Positions 41,314 through 50,528 of a stretch of 64,000 nucleotides of DNA are shown here, piece after piece; within the stretch, counting starts at the first letter, position 1; the number at the start of each line of letters is the position of its first letter. The stretch spans positions 62,001 through 126,000 of the forward strand of contig JBKAHA010000003.1 in the NCBI GenBank assembly GCA_046290675.1, given 5' to 3'. Position numbers and translations under genes: made by a program. The notes below the pieces were generated by a model. The model ran no database searches. It was not told the origin of the DNA and saw only the letters and a list, made by a program, of their open reading frames with translations. The DNA is from Aureliella sp046290675 (GTDB lineage Bacteria > Planctomycetota > Planctomycetia > Pirellulales > Pirellulaceae).

Positions 41314-42369
41314 TTAACCAGCGCGACGCAGTTGTGATGATTCATGGTCTTCGCCGGCTGGGGAGAGCAGGCATTTGACTGCGTCCAATACCACGGCTTG
41401 AGCATGGTCGACGTCGCTGAGCCGGATCGCACCAAGCTGGCTTACGCCTTCGTTGAGTGCTTTCCAATCGGCTGGGTGAATCAGGCTTTGCAATCGCTCT
41501 GCGAAAAGGGGGGAAGCTCCTGCAACTGCGATGAGAACTGTTTCTGCGGGTAGGCTCTCCAAAACGGATTCCAGGATTTCCGGTTTCAGTTCGGTGATCG
41601 CCTCAAAGTCTTCAAGCGGTTCGATGTTCGTGTTATGGGTTTGAGATACTTCACTTACTATCTGTCCCTCAACGCGTTCTTCAATACCGTGAGCAGCGTA
41701 AGGCGTAACGACGATCGGTGGATCCAGTAAAGATGAATGTGCCAAAGGGGGATCTGCCATTCGCCAAGGTTCTTGCTCGTTGGTTGAAATTTCGTCATGA
41801 GTTTCCGTGGATGACGGATGCTCATGGGGTGGTAATTCAGGTTGCGCGAGGCGAGCTATCGCATTGATTTGGCGATTCGCCTCTTGTTGAGCTTCCAAGC
41901 TGGCGACGTTTTTCTGAACTGCAGTCAGCAGTACTTCGATCGTTGAAGGCATTAGAGTCTGGGTGGGAACCTGTTGCAGGGCCCTCCTACCCAACTCATC
42001 GGGCAGCGAGGCAAGTATCCGCCCCGCCTTAGTCTCGCTGACCTGACCCAGGCATGCTGCGACGACGCCGGGACGCTCGCCTTTCAGCACGTCAGCCATA
42101 TGGTACGCCGAAAGGTCTTCCCATGCCTTCCGGTTGTCGCCTTGAGGCTCGCAATGAGGCTCGCAATGAGGCTCGCAATAAGCTTGGAACTCTCGCAAGA
42201 TTGCATCACGTCGACCTGCATCGATGTTGCCAACCTGACTGGCTTGCTCTCGGACTAGATCTGCTATTGCCGGAGGAAGTTCACCAAGCAACGCTGCGGC
42301 CGCGTCCGGGCTAAGGTAGGAGACAAGTACCGCTAGCTTCTGGAGACGATTGTCTTCCTCGGACTGCAT
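41314..42369 (-). CDS. Divergent FliG-like flagellar switch protein
   Basis: A 351-residue FliG relative. The N-terminal domain starts KLAVLVSYLSPDAAAALLGE. The middle EHPQ motif of FliG is changed to ERPG (LKGERPGVVAACLGQV). The C-terminal part keeps LIAVAGASPLFAERLQSLI and GAIRLSDVDHAQAVVLDA, the torque-domain region. Between them a low-complexity acidic linker (about 185-265) replaces the armadillo-M helices of normal FliG. Residues around 68-76 carry a CEPH triple repeat from a 12-base DNA tandem. It lies upstream of fliH. A canonical fliG is expected elsewhere. It may be a switch component or an adaptor. Confidence 0.8.
   Translation of the reverse strand: MQSEEDNRLQKLAVLVSYLSPDAAAALLGELPPAIADLVREQASQVGNIDAGRRDAILREFQAYCEPHCEPHCEPQGDNRKAWEDLSAYHMADVLKGERPGVVAACLGQVSETKAGRILASLPDELGRRALQQVPTQTLMPSTIEVLLTAVQKNVASLEAQQEANRQINAIARLAQPELPPHEHPSSTETHDEISTNEQEPWRMADPPLAHSSLLDPPIVVTPYAAHGIEERVEGQIVSEVSQTHNTNIEPLEDFEAITELKPEILESVLESLPAETVLIAVAGASPLFAERLQSLIHPADWKALNEGVSQLGAIRLSDVDHAQAVVLDAVKCLLSPAGEDHESSQLRRAG
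42144..42179. repeat. 12-base tandem repeat inside the fliG-like gene
   Basis: Three consecutive copies of a GGCTCGCAATGA-type unit, coding on the minus strand for repeated Cys-Glu-Pro-His. The last copy differs by one base. Confidence 0.8.
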
Positions 42370-42522
42370 CTGAGAGCTCGTCTAGACTGTGGTAAGTATG
42401 GTTTGGAGGCTTCCTGAATGACTACCTTTAGTCGCAAATGCAAGGTGTTGTCGAGAGGGATCTCGTTGTTGAACGATGCCGGATGGTCGCGGCTGCCAAT
42501 CACTGCTGGTACCGACGAAACG

Positions 42523-42556
42523 AAAAAAGGCTCGCGTCATGACGCGAGCCTTTTTT
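42523..42556. terminator. Perfect-palindrome terminator after the flagellar sigma factor gene
   Basis: AAAAAAGGCTCGCGTC-AT-GACGCGAGCCTTTTTT is a perfect 34-base palindrome with A-run and T-run, 43 bases after the sigma gene stop. It separates that gene from the fliG-fliH-fliI-fliJ run, so the latter needs its own promoter or read-through. Confidence 0.92.
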
Positions 42557-42599
42557 GTGTCTTGCAATCTGGCTGAGCAGATTCTCCTAAGGTTGATCC

Positions 42600-43385
42600 T
42601 TAGGTTCCAAATTCAGGACGGCGGCGTCCAAGTTGCTCCTGCAGTCGAGCAACGATGCTTGAGTGCATTTGGCTGACTCGGCTTTCGCTGAGGTCGAGCG
42701 TGGCACCGATTTCTTTCATCGTCAATTCTTCATAATAGTAAAGAATGATGATGAGACGTTCGTTGCGATTGAGTCCTTTGGTGACCAATCGCATTAGGTC
42801 GCCTTTTTGCACTCGCCGTGTTGGGTCTTCGCCCTTCTTGTCTTCAAGGATGTCGATTTCACGGACATCTTTGTAGCTGTCTGTTTCGTACCACTTCTTG
42901 TTGAGCGATACCAAATTGACGGCATTGGAATCGGTCTGCATCTTGTCGAGTTCAGCAACGCTGATCTCCATGTGCTCGGCGAGTTCCGTCTCGGTCGGAG
43001 CCCTTCCGTAGCGTGCCTCGAGCTTTTTCTTGGCCTCGCCAAGTTTGCTGGCTTTGCTTCGAACGAGTCTGGGAACCCAGTCCATCGAGCGAAGTTCGTC
43101 CAACATGGCACCTCGAATACGAGGCACACAGTAAGTCTCGAACTTCACGCCTCGGCTAGTGTCGAAGGCGTCGATGGCATCCATCAAGCCAAAAATGCCG
43201 GCACTAATTAGGTCGTCGAGTTCGACGCCGTCCGGTAAGCGTTGCCAAATACGATCGCCGTTGTAACGAACCAGCGGCATGTATTGTTCAATAAGTCGGT
43301 TGCGAAGATCAACGTTGTCGGAATCAGTCTTATACTGCTTCCAAACCTCTTGGATTTCCTCGTTGGGCGCGGTCTTCGTTGCCAT
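42600..43385 (-). CDS. Sigma-28 family RNA polymerase sigma factor (FliA/WhiG)
   Basis: A 261-residue sigma factor of the FliA/WhiG group. Region 2 has DLRNRLIEQYMPLVRYNGDR, DLISAGIFGLMDAIDAFDTS and VKFETYCVPRIRGAMLDELR. Region 3 follows, and region 4 has a helix-turn-helix (MKEIGATLDLSESRVSQMHS). The ATG at 43385 (MATKTAPNEE) was chosen because GGAGG lies five bases upstream. Upstream codons in frame give up to 35 unlikely residues. It presumably directs late flagellar genes, given its place between flhF-like and fliG-like genes. A FlgM anti-sigma gene was not recognised. Confidence 0.94.
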   Translation of the reverse strand: MATKTAPNEEIQEVWKQYKTDSDNVDLRNRLIEQYMPLVRYNGDRIWQRLPDGVELDDLISAGIFGLMDAIDAFDTSRGVKFETYCVPRIRGAMLDELRSMDWVPRLVRSKASKLGEAKKKLEARYGRAPTETELAEHMEISVAELDKMQTDSNAVNLVSLNKKWYETDSYKDVREIDILEDKKGEDPTRRVQKGDLMRLVTKGLNRNERLIIILYYYEELTMKEIGATLDLSESRVSQMHSSIVARLQEQLGRRRPEFGT

Positions 43386-44137
43386 CCAATCCTCCATGAG
43401 TCGACTGGCAGAGTTGGCGCGAATATTCAAGAACTCGCTGACGCCGGCGGTGCTCTGCACTGATGAGCGAGCATCATGCTCACACAGCACTTACGCAAAT
43501 CAAAACCCGTGCCAAGGATTTCAAGCTTTGTGAAAGGCTGCTAGCGAACTTTTAGCGAGTGTGCCTAATGGATGCTATCCCAACTCCGGATGTCACTGCC
43601 CCCGCGCCGGAGGGCTTTTGCTAGCGACCGCCTTATATAAGTGGCTGGCCATTTACTTTTGAAACAGTTTTCTTCGAATTCGCAAAGAGTTTTGACGGCA
43701 ATAAGCCGATTCTCCCTGTGTGGCAAACGCGAAGAAAACCACTAGCCCGTTAGTGAATGTTGTTGGTGATAGATCTCAGCAACGACTCGCCAATCAAGAT
43801 CGTGCGAAAAATTCCATAGGGTCAATTTGCAAGATCGATTTGATCAGGCTCGCGCAACTTTCGACAAGTCAGCGTGTTCTTACGTACGACGGCGCAACCA
43901 TTCAATAGCTACGCACGGTCGCTTGCGATCTAGTATCGGTCGGATGAGTCAGAAAGTTTAGAACTTTTCAAGCGGGTCTCAAAAGCTTCCCACTTGTTCT
44001 AGACATCGAGCGGTAAGCAGCGATGCGATTCTCGGTCACGCTGCCCTCATCCGCGGACACGTCGCGTCGAATCTGGAAAAGTTACCGCTGCGATGGATTG
44101 GCACTCGACCAGGTGACTTCGTTTCACACTCGATCGC
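43386..44137. other. Long intergenic region upstream of the flagellar sigma factor gene
   Basis: About 750 bases between two minus-strand flagellar genes. A plus-strand AAGAGTTT and GCCGATTC, 12 bases apart (43684-43711), resemble a sigma-28 promoter, but no good plus-strand gene follows. A short plus-strand frame at 43720-43908 is unsupported. The sigma gene promoter must lie here. Confidence 0.5.
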
Positions 44138-44992
44138 CTAGCGACGCACTGCGGGCCGTGGCGGAGGAAGCACTAGTTGATACTCTCCATTGCTCGGTAT
44201 CAACGTGGCCAGAGGCAGGCTCGGTAGACTCCTAGCGAGCAGCTCCAAGCTCGGAGGGCTGCATGACCCGTCGGGCTGCATCGCTTGCTGGAATAGTAGG
44301 ATGCCGTCTAGTTCATTCACCAGCGGATCCATGTATTGGATTGAGGGCTTGTGTAACGGATTGCAGACAGCCGCGTAGAGGTCCGGGCTCCAGTCCTCGA
44401 TTTGCCGGGAAGGTGACGACTTATACGAGCGATCTTGGTCAACTGAGATACTGGAGAAGATGACGAGCACTCGTTGGCATGCTAAACGATCTAGGGCATC
44501 GCGGATCTGGTTGGAGTCGCTGACAACAGCAATCGGATGATCGTGTTGATCTGCGTCTTGAAAAAGGTCTATGGCTGAGCTGGCTAGCGCAGGACTAGCC
44601 AATATAAATCCCAACGATCCCGGATTGGTATCCAAGGTGGCATCCGATGTGCGGAGGGATGCTGCAATTGTCCGAGCGGCAACCAGGGTCCACTGGTCGT
44701 TCCCGCCGCTTAATGCGATCCGGCTCGCTCTGTGGAGGTTCTCAACGAACTGTTGGCTAGTAGACGAAGCGATCGGGGACTCGCCTTCGCTTAGGTACCG
44801 GCGGCTTTCCGGCTCAAATCGACTGGGGACGTCCAAATCGTTCGTCGCGTCCACTTCAAACTCAAAGCGTTGGCCGGTCGCGTCTGCAGCCACGTTGCGA
44901 ACGTGGATAACGCTTGCGTTCGGTCCAAGCTTATGTCGCACCATTTGGATGGCGGCTTGTAGGGAGTCGCAACGAAAGGTTTGGATTCTCAT
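44138..44992 (-). CDS. FlhF-like protein lacking GTPase motifs
   Basis: A 284-residue protein encoded directly after flhA. The N-terminus (MRIQTFRCDSLQAAIQMVRH, then KLGPNASVIHVRNV) matches the start of FlhF, the SRP-type GTPase that places flagella. The rest keeps the order of the FlhF G domain in weak form. VLVIFSSISVDQD stands where the DTAG box is expected, and LDGILLFQQA stands at the TKLD region. LPLATLIPSNGEYQLVLP resembles the family's last segment. No P-loop GKT is seen. It is therefore probably a pseudo-GTPase. Length is about 100 residues below typical FlhF. Confidence 0.72.
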   Translation of the reverse strand: MRIQTFRCDSLQAAIQMVRHKLGPNASVIHVRNVAADATGQRFEFEVDATNDLDVPSRFEPESRRYLSEGESPIASSTSQQFVENLHRASRIALSGGNDQWTLVAARTIAASLRTSDATLDTNPGSLGFILASPALASSAIDLFQDADQHDHPIAVVSDSNQIRDALDRLACQRVLVIFSSISVDQDRSYKSSPSRQIEDWSPDLYAAVCNPLHKPSIQYMDPLVNELDGILLFQQAMQPDGSCSPPSLELLARSLPSLPLATLIPSNGEYQLVLPPPRPAVRR

Positions 44993-45045
44993 GATTCTCG
45001 TACGCTCTCAAAGCAGACTTGGCCCAACCGAGCTGACAACTTGCG

Positions 45046-47124
45046 TCATGCGGCTGCGAGACGGTGGCTGATAGACGCTGTTGATTCGATTTTGGTCTCC
45101 ATCGTAAGTTCCGAGTGGGATAGAACCGCTACATCTGGTATGCGGTCCTTAATGATCTGCCTAAGAGGGAGTCTGCAGTTGGGGCGAACGAGCAGGACTG
45201 GAGTGCCAATGGACTCGTCGAGCGCGGCTTGGATTTCTCCGCAAAGTCCGTCAATCTCGCTGGGGGACATGGCAACAACCCAATCGTCTTCCATGTAGCG
45301 AACGTTACTAGCGATATGCTCTTCCAAATAACCGTCGAGCGTGACTGCGTTGAGGACGCCGGAAGCATTTGCGAATCGTCGACAGATCGTTCGTGACAGC
45401 CGATTTCGTACCGCCTGGGTCAAGGCGACCGGGGAGTCGGACCTCGGGGCGCAATCTGCAAGTGACTCAAGGATTAATCCAAGTTGCCGAATCGGTATGT
45501 TCTCTTCCAACAGCCATTGCAAAACTTGTTGTACTTGGGAGAGTTTCAAAATGTTTGGAACAAGCTCCTCCACAATGGCTGGACTGGTCTTGGAGAGTTG
45601 CTCGACGAGGCGCTTCGTCTGCTCTCTCGTTAGGAGTTCGTCTGCGTAGCGAATGCTCAAGCTCTGGAGGTGGGCTGCAATGCACTCCGACGGTGTGCGG
45701 TAGTCATAGCCAGCTTCAATGAGTCGTTCCGCGGTGGGGATGTCCACCCAATGTGCCAGGGTGCCAGTTGCGGGGTCCCGCACTGCATCGGTAACTTGTC
45801 GACCCTCGATGTGGCCCAGGATAAGGATCCCGTCGGGTTTAAGACGCCCTTGCCCGATGACCTCACCCGAGAGGAGAACCTCATAGGCATCGACTGGCAG
45901 ACTGAGGTTGTCTTTGAGTCGAACCTGTGGCAACAGGAATCCCATTTCACTTGCCAAGCCGGCTCTCGTTGAAGCAATCTGTTCTAAGAGGTCACCGCCA
46001 GCTTTGGGGTTGGCTAGACGGAGTAAATGGGCGCCGATGCTAACTCTTAGAGGATCGACTGCCAGCAGATCTTCTGGAGCCGCTTTGCGGCTAGCCACAG
46101 CTTTCTGCTCTTCCATTTTCTGCTGTTCGATGGCGTGAGCTTTAGCTTGTTGTTCGCGTCGCATCAAAATGGCGATACCAATGCTGAGGCCTCCAACCGC
46201 CAGCATCGGAAGCGTAGGCATTCCGGTGAAGATCATCATGCAGAGAAAGCCGCCCGCCAAAGCCATCGCTTCGGGATATCTGAAGAGCTCTCCTGTAAAG
46301 GCAAGCGAAAGGTTCTTTTGCGAGCCTCCACGAGTGACTAGCATCGCAGCAGAAACAGAGATCAAAAACGAAGGTAATTGACTCGATAGCCCGTCGCCAA
46401 TCGTGAGACGAGTGAACGTATCGACGGATTGGCCGATGGATTGCGAATCCATCGAGCCGATGGCTAGTCCGCCAAGGATGTTGACGAATGTGATGCAGAT
46501 CCCAGCTATCGCATCACCTCTTACAAACTTACTAGCTCCATCCATGGTGCCATAGAAATCTGATTGAGCGGTCAACTCGTTGCGTAGTTCGCGAGCCTGT
46601 TCATCGGTGATGACGCCAGCATTCAAGTCAGCGTCGATCGCCATCTGACGTCCCGGCATTGCGTCCAGGGCAAACCTCGCTGCCACCTCGCTCACGCGGG
46701 TTGCGCCCTTGGTAATGACCAAAAACTGAATCAGAACAATGATCGTAAAGATGACAACACCCACAATCAGCACTTCGCCAGCTACGAAATCCCCAAACGC
46801 CCGGATGACGCCGCCGGCAGCACTGTCGCCATGATTGGCACCGCGGGTCAAAATCAAACGCGTAGTCCCAACGTTAAGAACGAGCCGAAACAGTGTCGTA
46901 GCGACGAGCAGCGTTGGGAATACGCTGAATTCGAGAGGCTTTCGTACGTACACCGTCGTTAGCAAAATGATCATTGCAGTGGCAATGTTCAGCACGATGA
47001 GTCCGTCCATCAAGGATGGTGGCAAAGGCACAAGCAAGATGCCGATACACGCGACGACCGCGAAGGGCAGAATGAGCCCACGGTGCTTTGAAATGGCCGT
47101 CACAGCCTGGTCTAACAATGTCAT
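45046..47124 (-). CDS. flhA: Flagellar biosynthesis protein FlhA
   Basis: A 692-residue export-gate protein of normal FlhA length. The N-terminal half has eight or so membrane helices, with VRKPLEFSVFPTLLVATTLF, RLVLNVGTTRLIL and the conserved FHIPEP-region counterpart (VSEVAARFALDAMPGRQMAI, then DADLNAGVI). The cytoplasmic half (from about 320) includes VGIHLLRLANP-like and DAYEVLLSGEVIGQGRLKPD segments. The ATG at 47124 (MTLLDQAVTAISKHRG) is the family start. The frame is open to 47241. The downstream flhF-like gene follows by 53 bp. flhB and fliPQR are not in this window. Confidence 0.96.
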   Translation of the reverse strand: MTLLDQAVTAISKHRGLILPFAVVACIGILLVPLPPSLMDGLIVLNIATAMIILLTTVYVRKPLEFSVFPTLLVATTLFRLVLNVGTTRLILTRGANHGDSAAGGVIRAFGDFVAGEVLIVGVVIFTIIVLIQFLVITKGATRVSEVAARFALDAMPGRQMAIDADLNAGVITDEQARELRNELTAQSDFYGTMDGASKFVRGDAIAGICITFVNILGGLAIGSMDSQSIGQSVDTFTRLTIGDGLSSQLPSFLISVSAAMLVTRGGSQKNLSLAFTGELFRYPEAMALAGGFLCMMIFTGMPTLPMLAVGGLSIGIAILMRREQQAKAHAIEQQKMEEQKAVASRKAAPEDLLAVDPLRVSIGAHLLRLANPKAGGDLLEQIASTRAGLASEMGFLLPQVRLKDNLSLPVDAYEVLLSGEVIGQGRLKPDGILILGHIEGRQVTDAVRDPATGTLAHWVDIPTAERLIEAGYDYRTPSECIAAHLQSLSIRYADELLTREQTKRLVEQLSKTSPAIVEELVPNILKLSQVQQVLQWLLEENIPIRQLGLILESLADCAPRSDSPVALTQAVRNRLSRTICRRFANASGVLNAVTLDGYLEEHIASNVRYMEDDWVVAMSPSEIDGLCGEIQAALDESIGTPVLLVRPNCRLPLRQIIKDRIPDVAVLSHSELTMETKIESTASISHRLAAA

Positions 47125-47392
47125 CCGTGACACCTGTTGTCGATTGTAGAAAGCGGCGAGAATTGCCTCGAAAGCAATCCGGCGGGCTAGCCGTTCGTAG
47201 CCGCATTTGGTACTCCATTCAGATTGATGGTGTCCATACAAGTTGACGGCAAGTGGTCGAATCTGTTGTGGAAGGCATCGAGCGGTCCGATTCGGTTAGG
47301 ATTGACGCACTGAAGTCTATTTTTGACCGCAACAGTCTTTTGCTCCGGCACCAAAATCTCGTTTCTCGAACACCCATCGCTGCACCAGATTC

Positions 47393-48550
47393 ATGGCCTC
47401 TTCTGCTGATCGCAATTCGGAGACGTCGGGGGAGAGGCCGACCAATCCCTATCCGACTTGGGCGCCCCGATTTTGGCATGGAATGCGGATGGGCATTTGG
47501 TGGCGTCTCCTGATTCGAAATCGATTTCGGTTTTCGATTCCACGGGCCCACATCGGGGTCGGAGTCAGTTTGATATCCCCGGCCAATGATTTGCTAGCTA
47601 TCTCGCAGGCGGCTTTGTGGGGTCGGCAGATTCGCGACACTGAAATCAAGCAACCGCCAGTCTTCATCATTGGGCATTGGCGCAGCGGGACGACATTGTT
47701 GCACGAGCTTCTCGTCACCAACCCCGCCTTTGCATCTCCGAGCACATACCAGTGCTTTGCCCCGTCCCATTTTCTGATGTCGCAGCCGTGGATGACACGA
47801 TTTGGAAAGTTTCTGCTCCCGAAACAGCGTCCCATGGATAACATGGCGGCGGGATGGAAGCTGCCGCAGGAAGACGAATTTGCGTTGATGAACTTAGGGC
47901 TCCAAAGTCCCTACTTAAGGATCGCTTTTCCCAAAAGTGAGCAAGACGTATTGAACTGGCTCGATCTGAGGCTTGTACCTGAATCCGAGTGCAGCGTATG
48001 GAAGAAGGGCTTCGTAGAATTCTTGCGGGTGCTGACGTTTCACAATGCGGGCAAACGCTTAGTGTTGAAGAGCCCGACCCACACGGGGCGATTGGGGGTG
48101 CTCGCCGAAATGTTTCCTGGTGCAAAATTTGTCCACCTCACGCGGGAACCAACCACGATGTTTTCGTCGACGATGAGGTTGTGGGATTCTCTTGAGCAAG
48201 TTCAGGCACTCGGTGCTTCCGATACGCCGGAGCAGCTGGAGAATTATGTGGCGGAGTGCAACCAAGTCATGTACCGCGGATTTCTCCGAGATCGGGCTTC
48301 GATGAATGACTCCCAGATCGTCGATGTTCTCTATCAAGAGCTCGCTCAAGATCCGCGTGGCGTTGTAAAACGGCTGTACGAAGCACTCGATCTTGGAGAT
48401 TTCGGAGACTGCGAAGAGGCTTTAGATGCGAGGTTGGAGCATCATCGCGACTATCAACCGAATCGACATCAGATTTCGGATGAGATAAAGCAGAAGGTGG
48501 CGGAATACTGGCCGCTCTACTGCGAGTATTTTTCGAACGCGTTGGTTTGA
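47393..48550 (+). CDS. PAPS-dependent sulfotransferase family protein
   Basis: A 385-residue cytosolic sulfotransferase-fold protein. The 5'-phosphate-binding loop is VFIIGHWRSGTTLLHELL, and the 3'-phosphate region is KFVHLTREPTTMFSSTMRLW. KRLVLKSPTHTGRLGVLAEM is typical of the bacterial family of this type. It moves sulfate from PAPS to a hydroxyl on an unknown acceptor, possibly a surface glycan or lipid. Planctomycetes encode many sulfur-ester genes. It lies on the opposite strand inside the flagellar cluster, between flhA and fliF, so the link to flagella is positional only. Confidence 0.9.
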   Translation: MASSADRNSETSGERPTNPYPTWAPRFWHGMRMGIWWRLLIRNRFRFSIPRAHIGVGVSLISPANDLLAISQAALWGRQIRDTEIKQPPVFIIGHWRSGTTLLHELLVTNPAFASPSTYQCFAPSHFLMSQPWMTRFGKFLLPKQRPMDNMAAGWKLPQEDEFALMNLGLQSPYLRIAFPKSEQDVLNWLDLRLVPESECSVWKKGFVEFLRVLTFHNAGKRLVLKSPTHTGRLGVLAEMFPGAKFVHLTREPTTMFSSTMRLWDSLEQVQALGASDTPEQLENYVAECNQVMYRGFLRDRASMNDSQIVDVLYQELAQDPRGVVKRLYEALDLGDFGDCEEALDARLEHHRDYQPNRHQISDEIKQKVAEYWPLYCEYFSNALV

Positions 48551-48661
48551 AAGCTTGCCGCTGCGCGAGATTCCACACGTCCGGCTAACCCGATCGGTGC
48601 GAGTCCCTCTGGGGAAGAAAGCCCCAATGGATTGACTGTCTTTGGCCGCACTAGGTTGCAG

Positions 48662-50380
48662 CTACGCCGATTTGCGTAGCCAGTCTTGAACCAGGGCATG
48701 GGTACGGGATGGATCGGCTTCGACAAATTCGGAGATCTCGGCACTCAGGCGAGTCGTTTCGTCCTGAAGCCCAGAGTCTGAATTGAACGAATCAACCACC
48801 GATTGGTGCATGGCCGTTTGCATTGCGGAATTCGAGACATCGTCTTCCAAGCTCATCACGTGTTCGGTGGTGCCGTTAGCAGCTTGGCCAGCGTCTTCAT
48901 CGCCTTTTCGATTCCAACCGCGAAAAACAACGAGAAATGCTACGGAAATCAGCGCGAACAGAGTAGCTGGGAGCCATGGTGAGCTAGGGCCCGTTTTTTC
49001 GACGGGTAATTCTAGGGTATCGCTCGCGTCTCTTACCGGAAGGCTGTCCGCGTAGGTGTAAACTTCAACTGGCAGTACGGCGGAAGCATCCGTGACACTA
49101 CCAAGTAATGCCGCAACCGACTTCCTGACTGAGTCCGCGACTTCGGATTCAAGTCGTTCACGGTCCTTGGACCTGGGAGTGCTGGAGCCATCAGAAAAAT
49201 GAGAATCCTCAGCCGAAGCGCGGGGAAACTGGAATGCTTCGCGACCTTCGTAGTAGCTTTCCGGAATTCCAATCGACACCTGAATCGACCTGGGCACAAA
49301 ACCAGCCGACTCCGTCACAGTTGCTTCTTGTCCTAGGTGGACATTGTCCGTTTTTTGTTCGGTTGTTTTTCGAATCGTAGCAGGTCGGTTCAGTCCCGAA
49401 GGTTCGGCTGGCGACCGCCTAGAGTCGCTCGCTAAATGGGCTGGGACAGAGTCTCTCGATGACTGCGCCGAGCCTGATACTAGCTGGCTGGCCTGAGTCG
49501 CGATTTCCTCGATCGTGGTCGTTCGTGTTGTTGTTTTGCTTGGTCGGGAATCTGGTTCGTAACGAAGCCTTTCCGACCGTTGGGAAATAGTCGGATCGAG
49601 CCCGACGTCGACCATCACTTGAACGGCTCCGAGCGACGCCAACTGAGTCAATATTTTCTGCCGGTAATGCTGTTCCCATTCCAGCTTGGCGGCGAGCAGC
49701 GGATTCGTGGATTGGGATGGGACTTGCGCTCGGAAGAATGCACCGGTGCTGATGTCCGTGATGACAACGCCTGCCGGATCTAGATCTGCGAAGTGCGCGG
49801 TCGCCTCGGCAGCGACGCTTCGGAACAGGATTTCGTCGGCCGCGGAGCCGTCGGAGGTACGAATACGAATGCAGCAAGATTTTCTCGGTGCTTCACCAAA
49901 TCGAGCTCGAGACTGGTCCACCGTGACGGCAGCAAACGCAATGTTGGGCCTGAGCTTGAGTAGGTCTTCCAAGGCCTGTTCTTTCCCTTGCGCTCGCTTT
50001 TGATCGCGATCGGGAGAAGTATCAAACCAGTCGTTTTGCAGGGATTCAGAATAGGGGGCCCGCCAGTTCTTTGGGACAGCATCCGCGTCATGTAAAGCTT
50101 GGATGTAGGTCAGTTTCTGGTCGCTCGGAACTCTCAACTGATTGTTTACAAATTCGAAGTCGCCCAGCGACGCCAACGCCAACGCGGATTCGGCAGCAAT
50201 CATTTGCTCCCGATTCATTTGGCCGAGAATATAGACTCGGTTACTGCCTTGGGGACGTTCCAATCCTGTCCAAAGCAAGTAAGCAACGAAGCATACGAGC
50301 GTTGCTGCGAGAAGCAGCCGAAGCTTGGGCGGGATCTGTTGGACCTGCTCCGAGGCACGCTGTAGGTAAGCGATGGGCAT
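48662..50380 (-). CDS. fliF: Flagellar MS-ring protein FliF
   Basis: A 572-residue FliF. The N-terminal membrane helix is at about 21-40 (LRLLLAATLVCFVAYLLW). A ring-building periplasmic part follows (NREQMIAAESALALASLGDF, then a second module ending LAAKLEWEQHYRQKILTQLA). A long, polar, low-complexity section (about 285-400) precedes the second helix (WLPATLFALISVAFLVVFRG, about 480-500). The C-terminus EADPSRTHALVQDWLRKSA matches the FliG-binding tail. FliF forms the base ring of the motor. It stands alone, without the usual fliG directly after, and the sulfotransferase gene is convergent. Confidence 0.92.
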   Translation of the reverse strand: MPIAYLQRASEQVQQIPPKLRLLLAATLVCFVAYLLWTGLERPQGSNRVYILGQMNREQMIAAESALALASLGDFEFVNNQLRVPSDQKLTYIQALHDADAVPKNWRAPYSESLQNDWFDTSPDRDQKRAQGKEQALEDLLKLRPNIAFAAVTVDQSRARFGEAPRKSCCIRIRTSDGSAADEILFRSVAAEATAHFADLDPAGVVITDISTGAFFRAQVPSQSTNPLLAAKLEWEQHYRQKILTQLASLGAVQVMVDVGLDPTISQRSERLRYEPDSRPSKTTTRTTTIEEIATQASQLVSGSAQSSRDSVPAHLASDSRRSPAEPSGLNRPATIRKTTEQKTDNVHLGQEATVTESAGFVPRSIQVSIGIPESYYEGREAFQFPRASAEDSHFSDGSSTPRSKDRERLESEVADSVRKSVAALLGSVTDASAVLPVEVYTYADSLPVRDASDTLELPVEKTGPSSPWLPATLFALISVAFLVVFRGWNRKGDEDAGQAANGTTEHVMSLEDDVSNSAMQTAMHQSVVDSFNSDSGLQDETTRLSAEISEFVEADPSRTHALVQDWLRKSA

Positions 50381-50528
50381 GAAGCAAATTACGACATGAA
50401 GTTACGCGAGTAAAACACAAACGAAACGCGACACACGAGCCGATGGATAGCCCGCAAGCGGACTTTAGGAAACTTCCCAGAAAATCGAAAGTCGAGATTC
50501 GTTTGCTACCGACGGTTCGCTGCTATCA

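Noticed and set aside
43720..43908. Short plus-strand frame after a sigma-28-like promoter
   Set aside because: No similarity to FlgM or another known small protein could be seen, and the promoter itself is doubtful.
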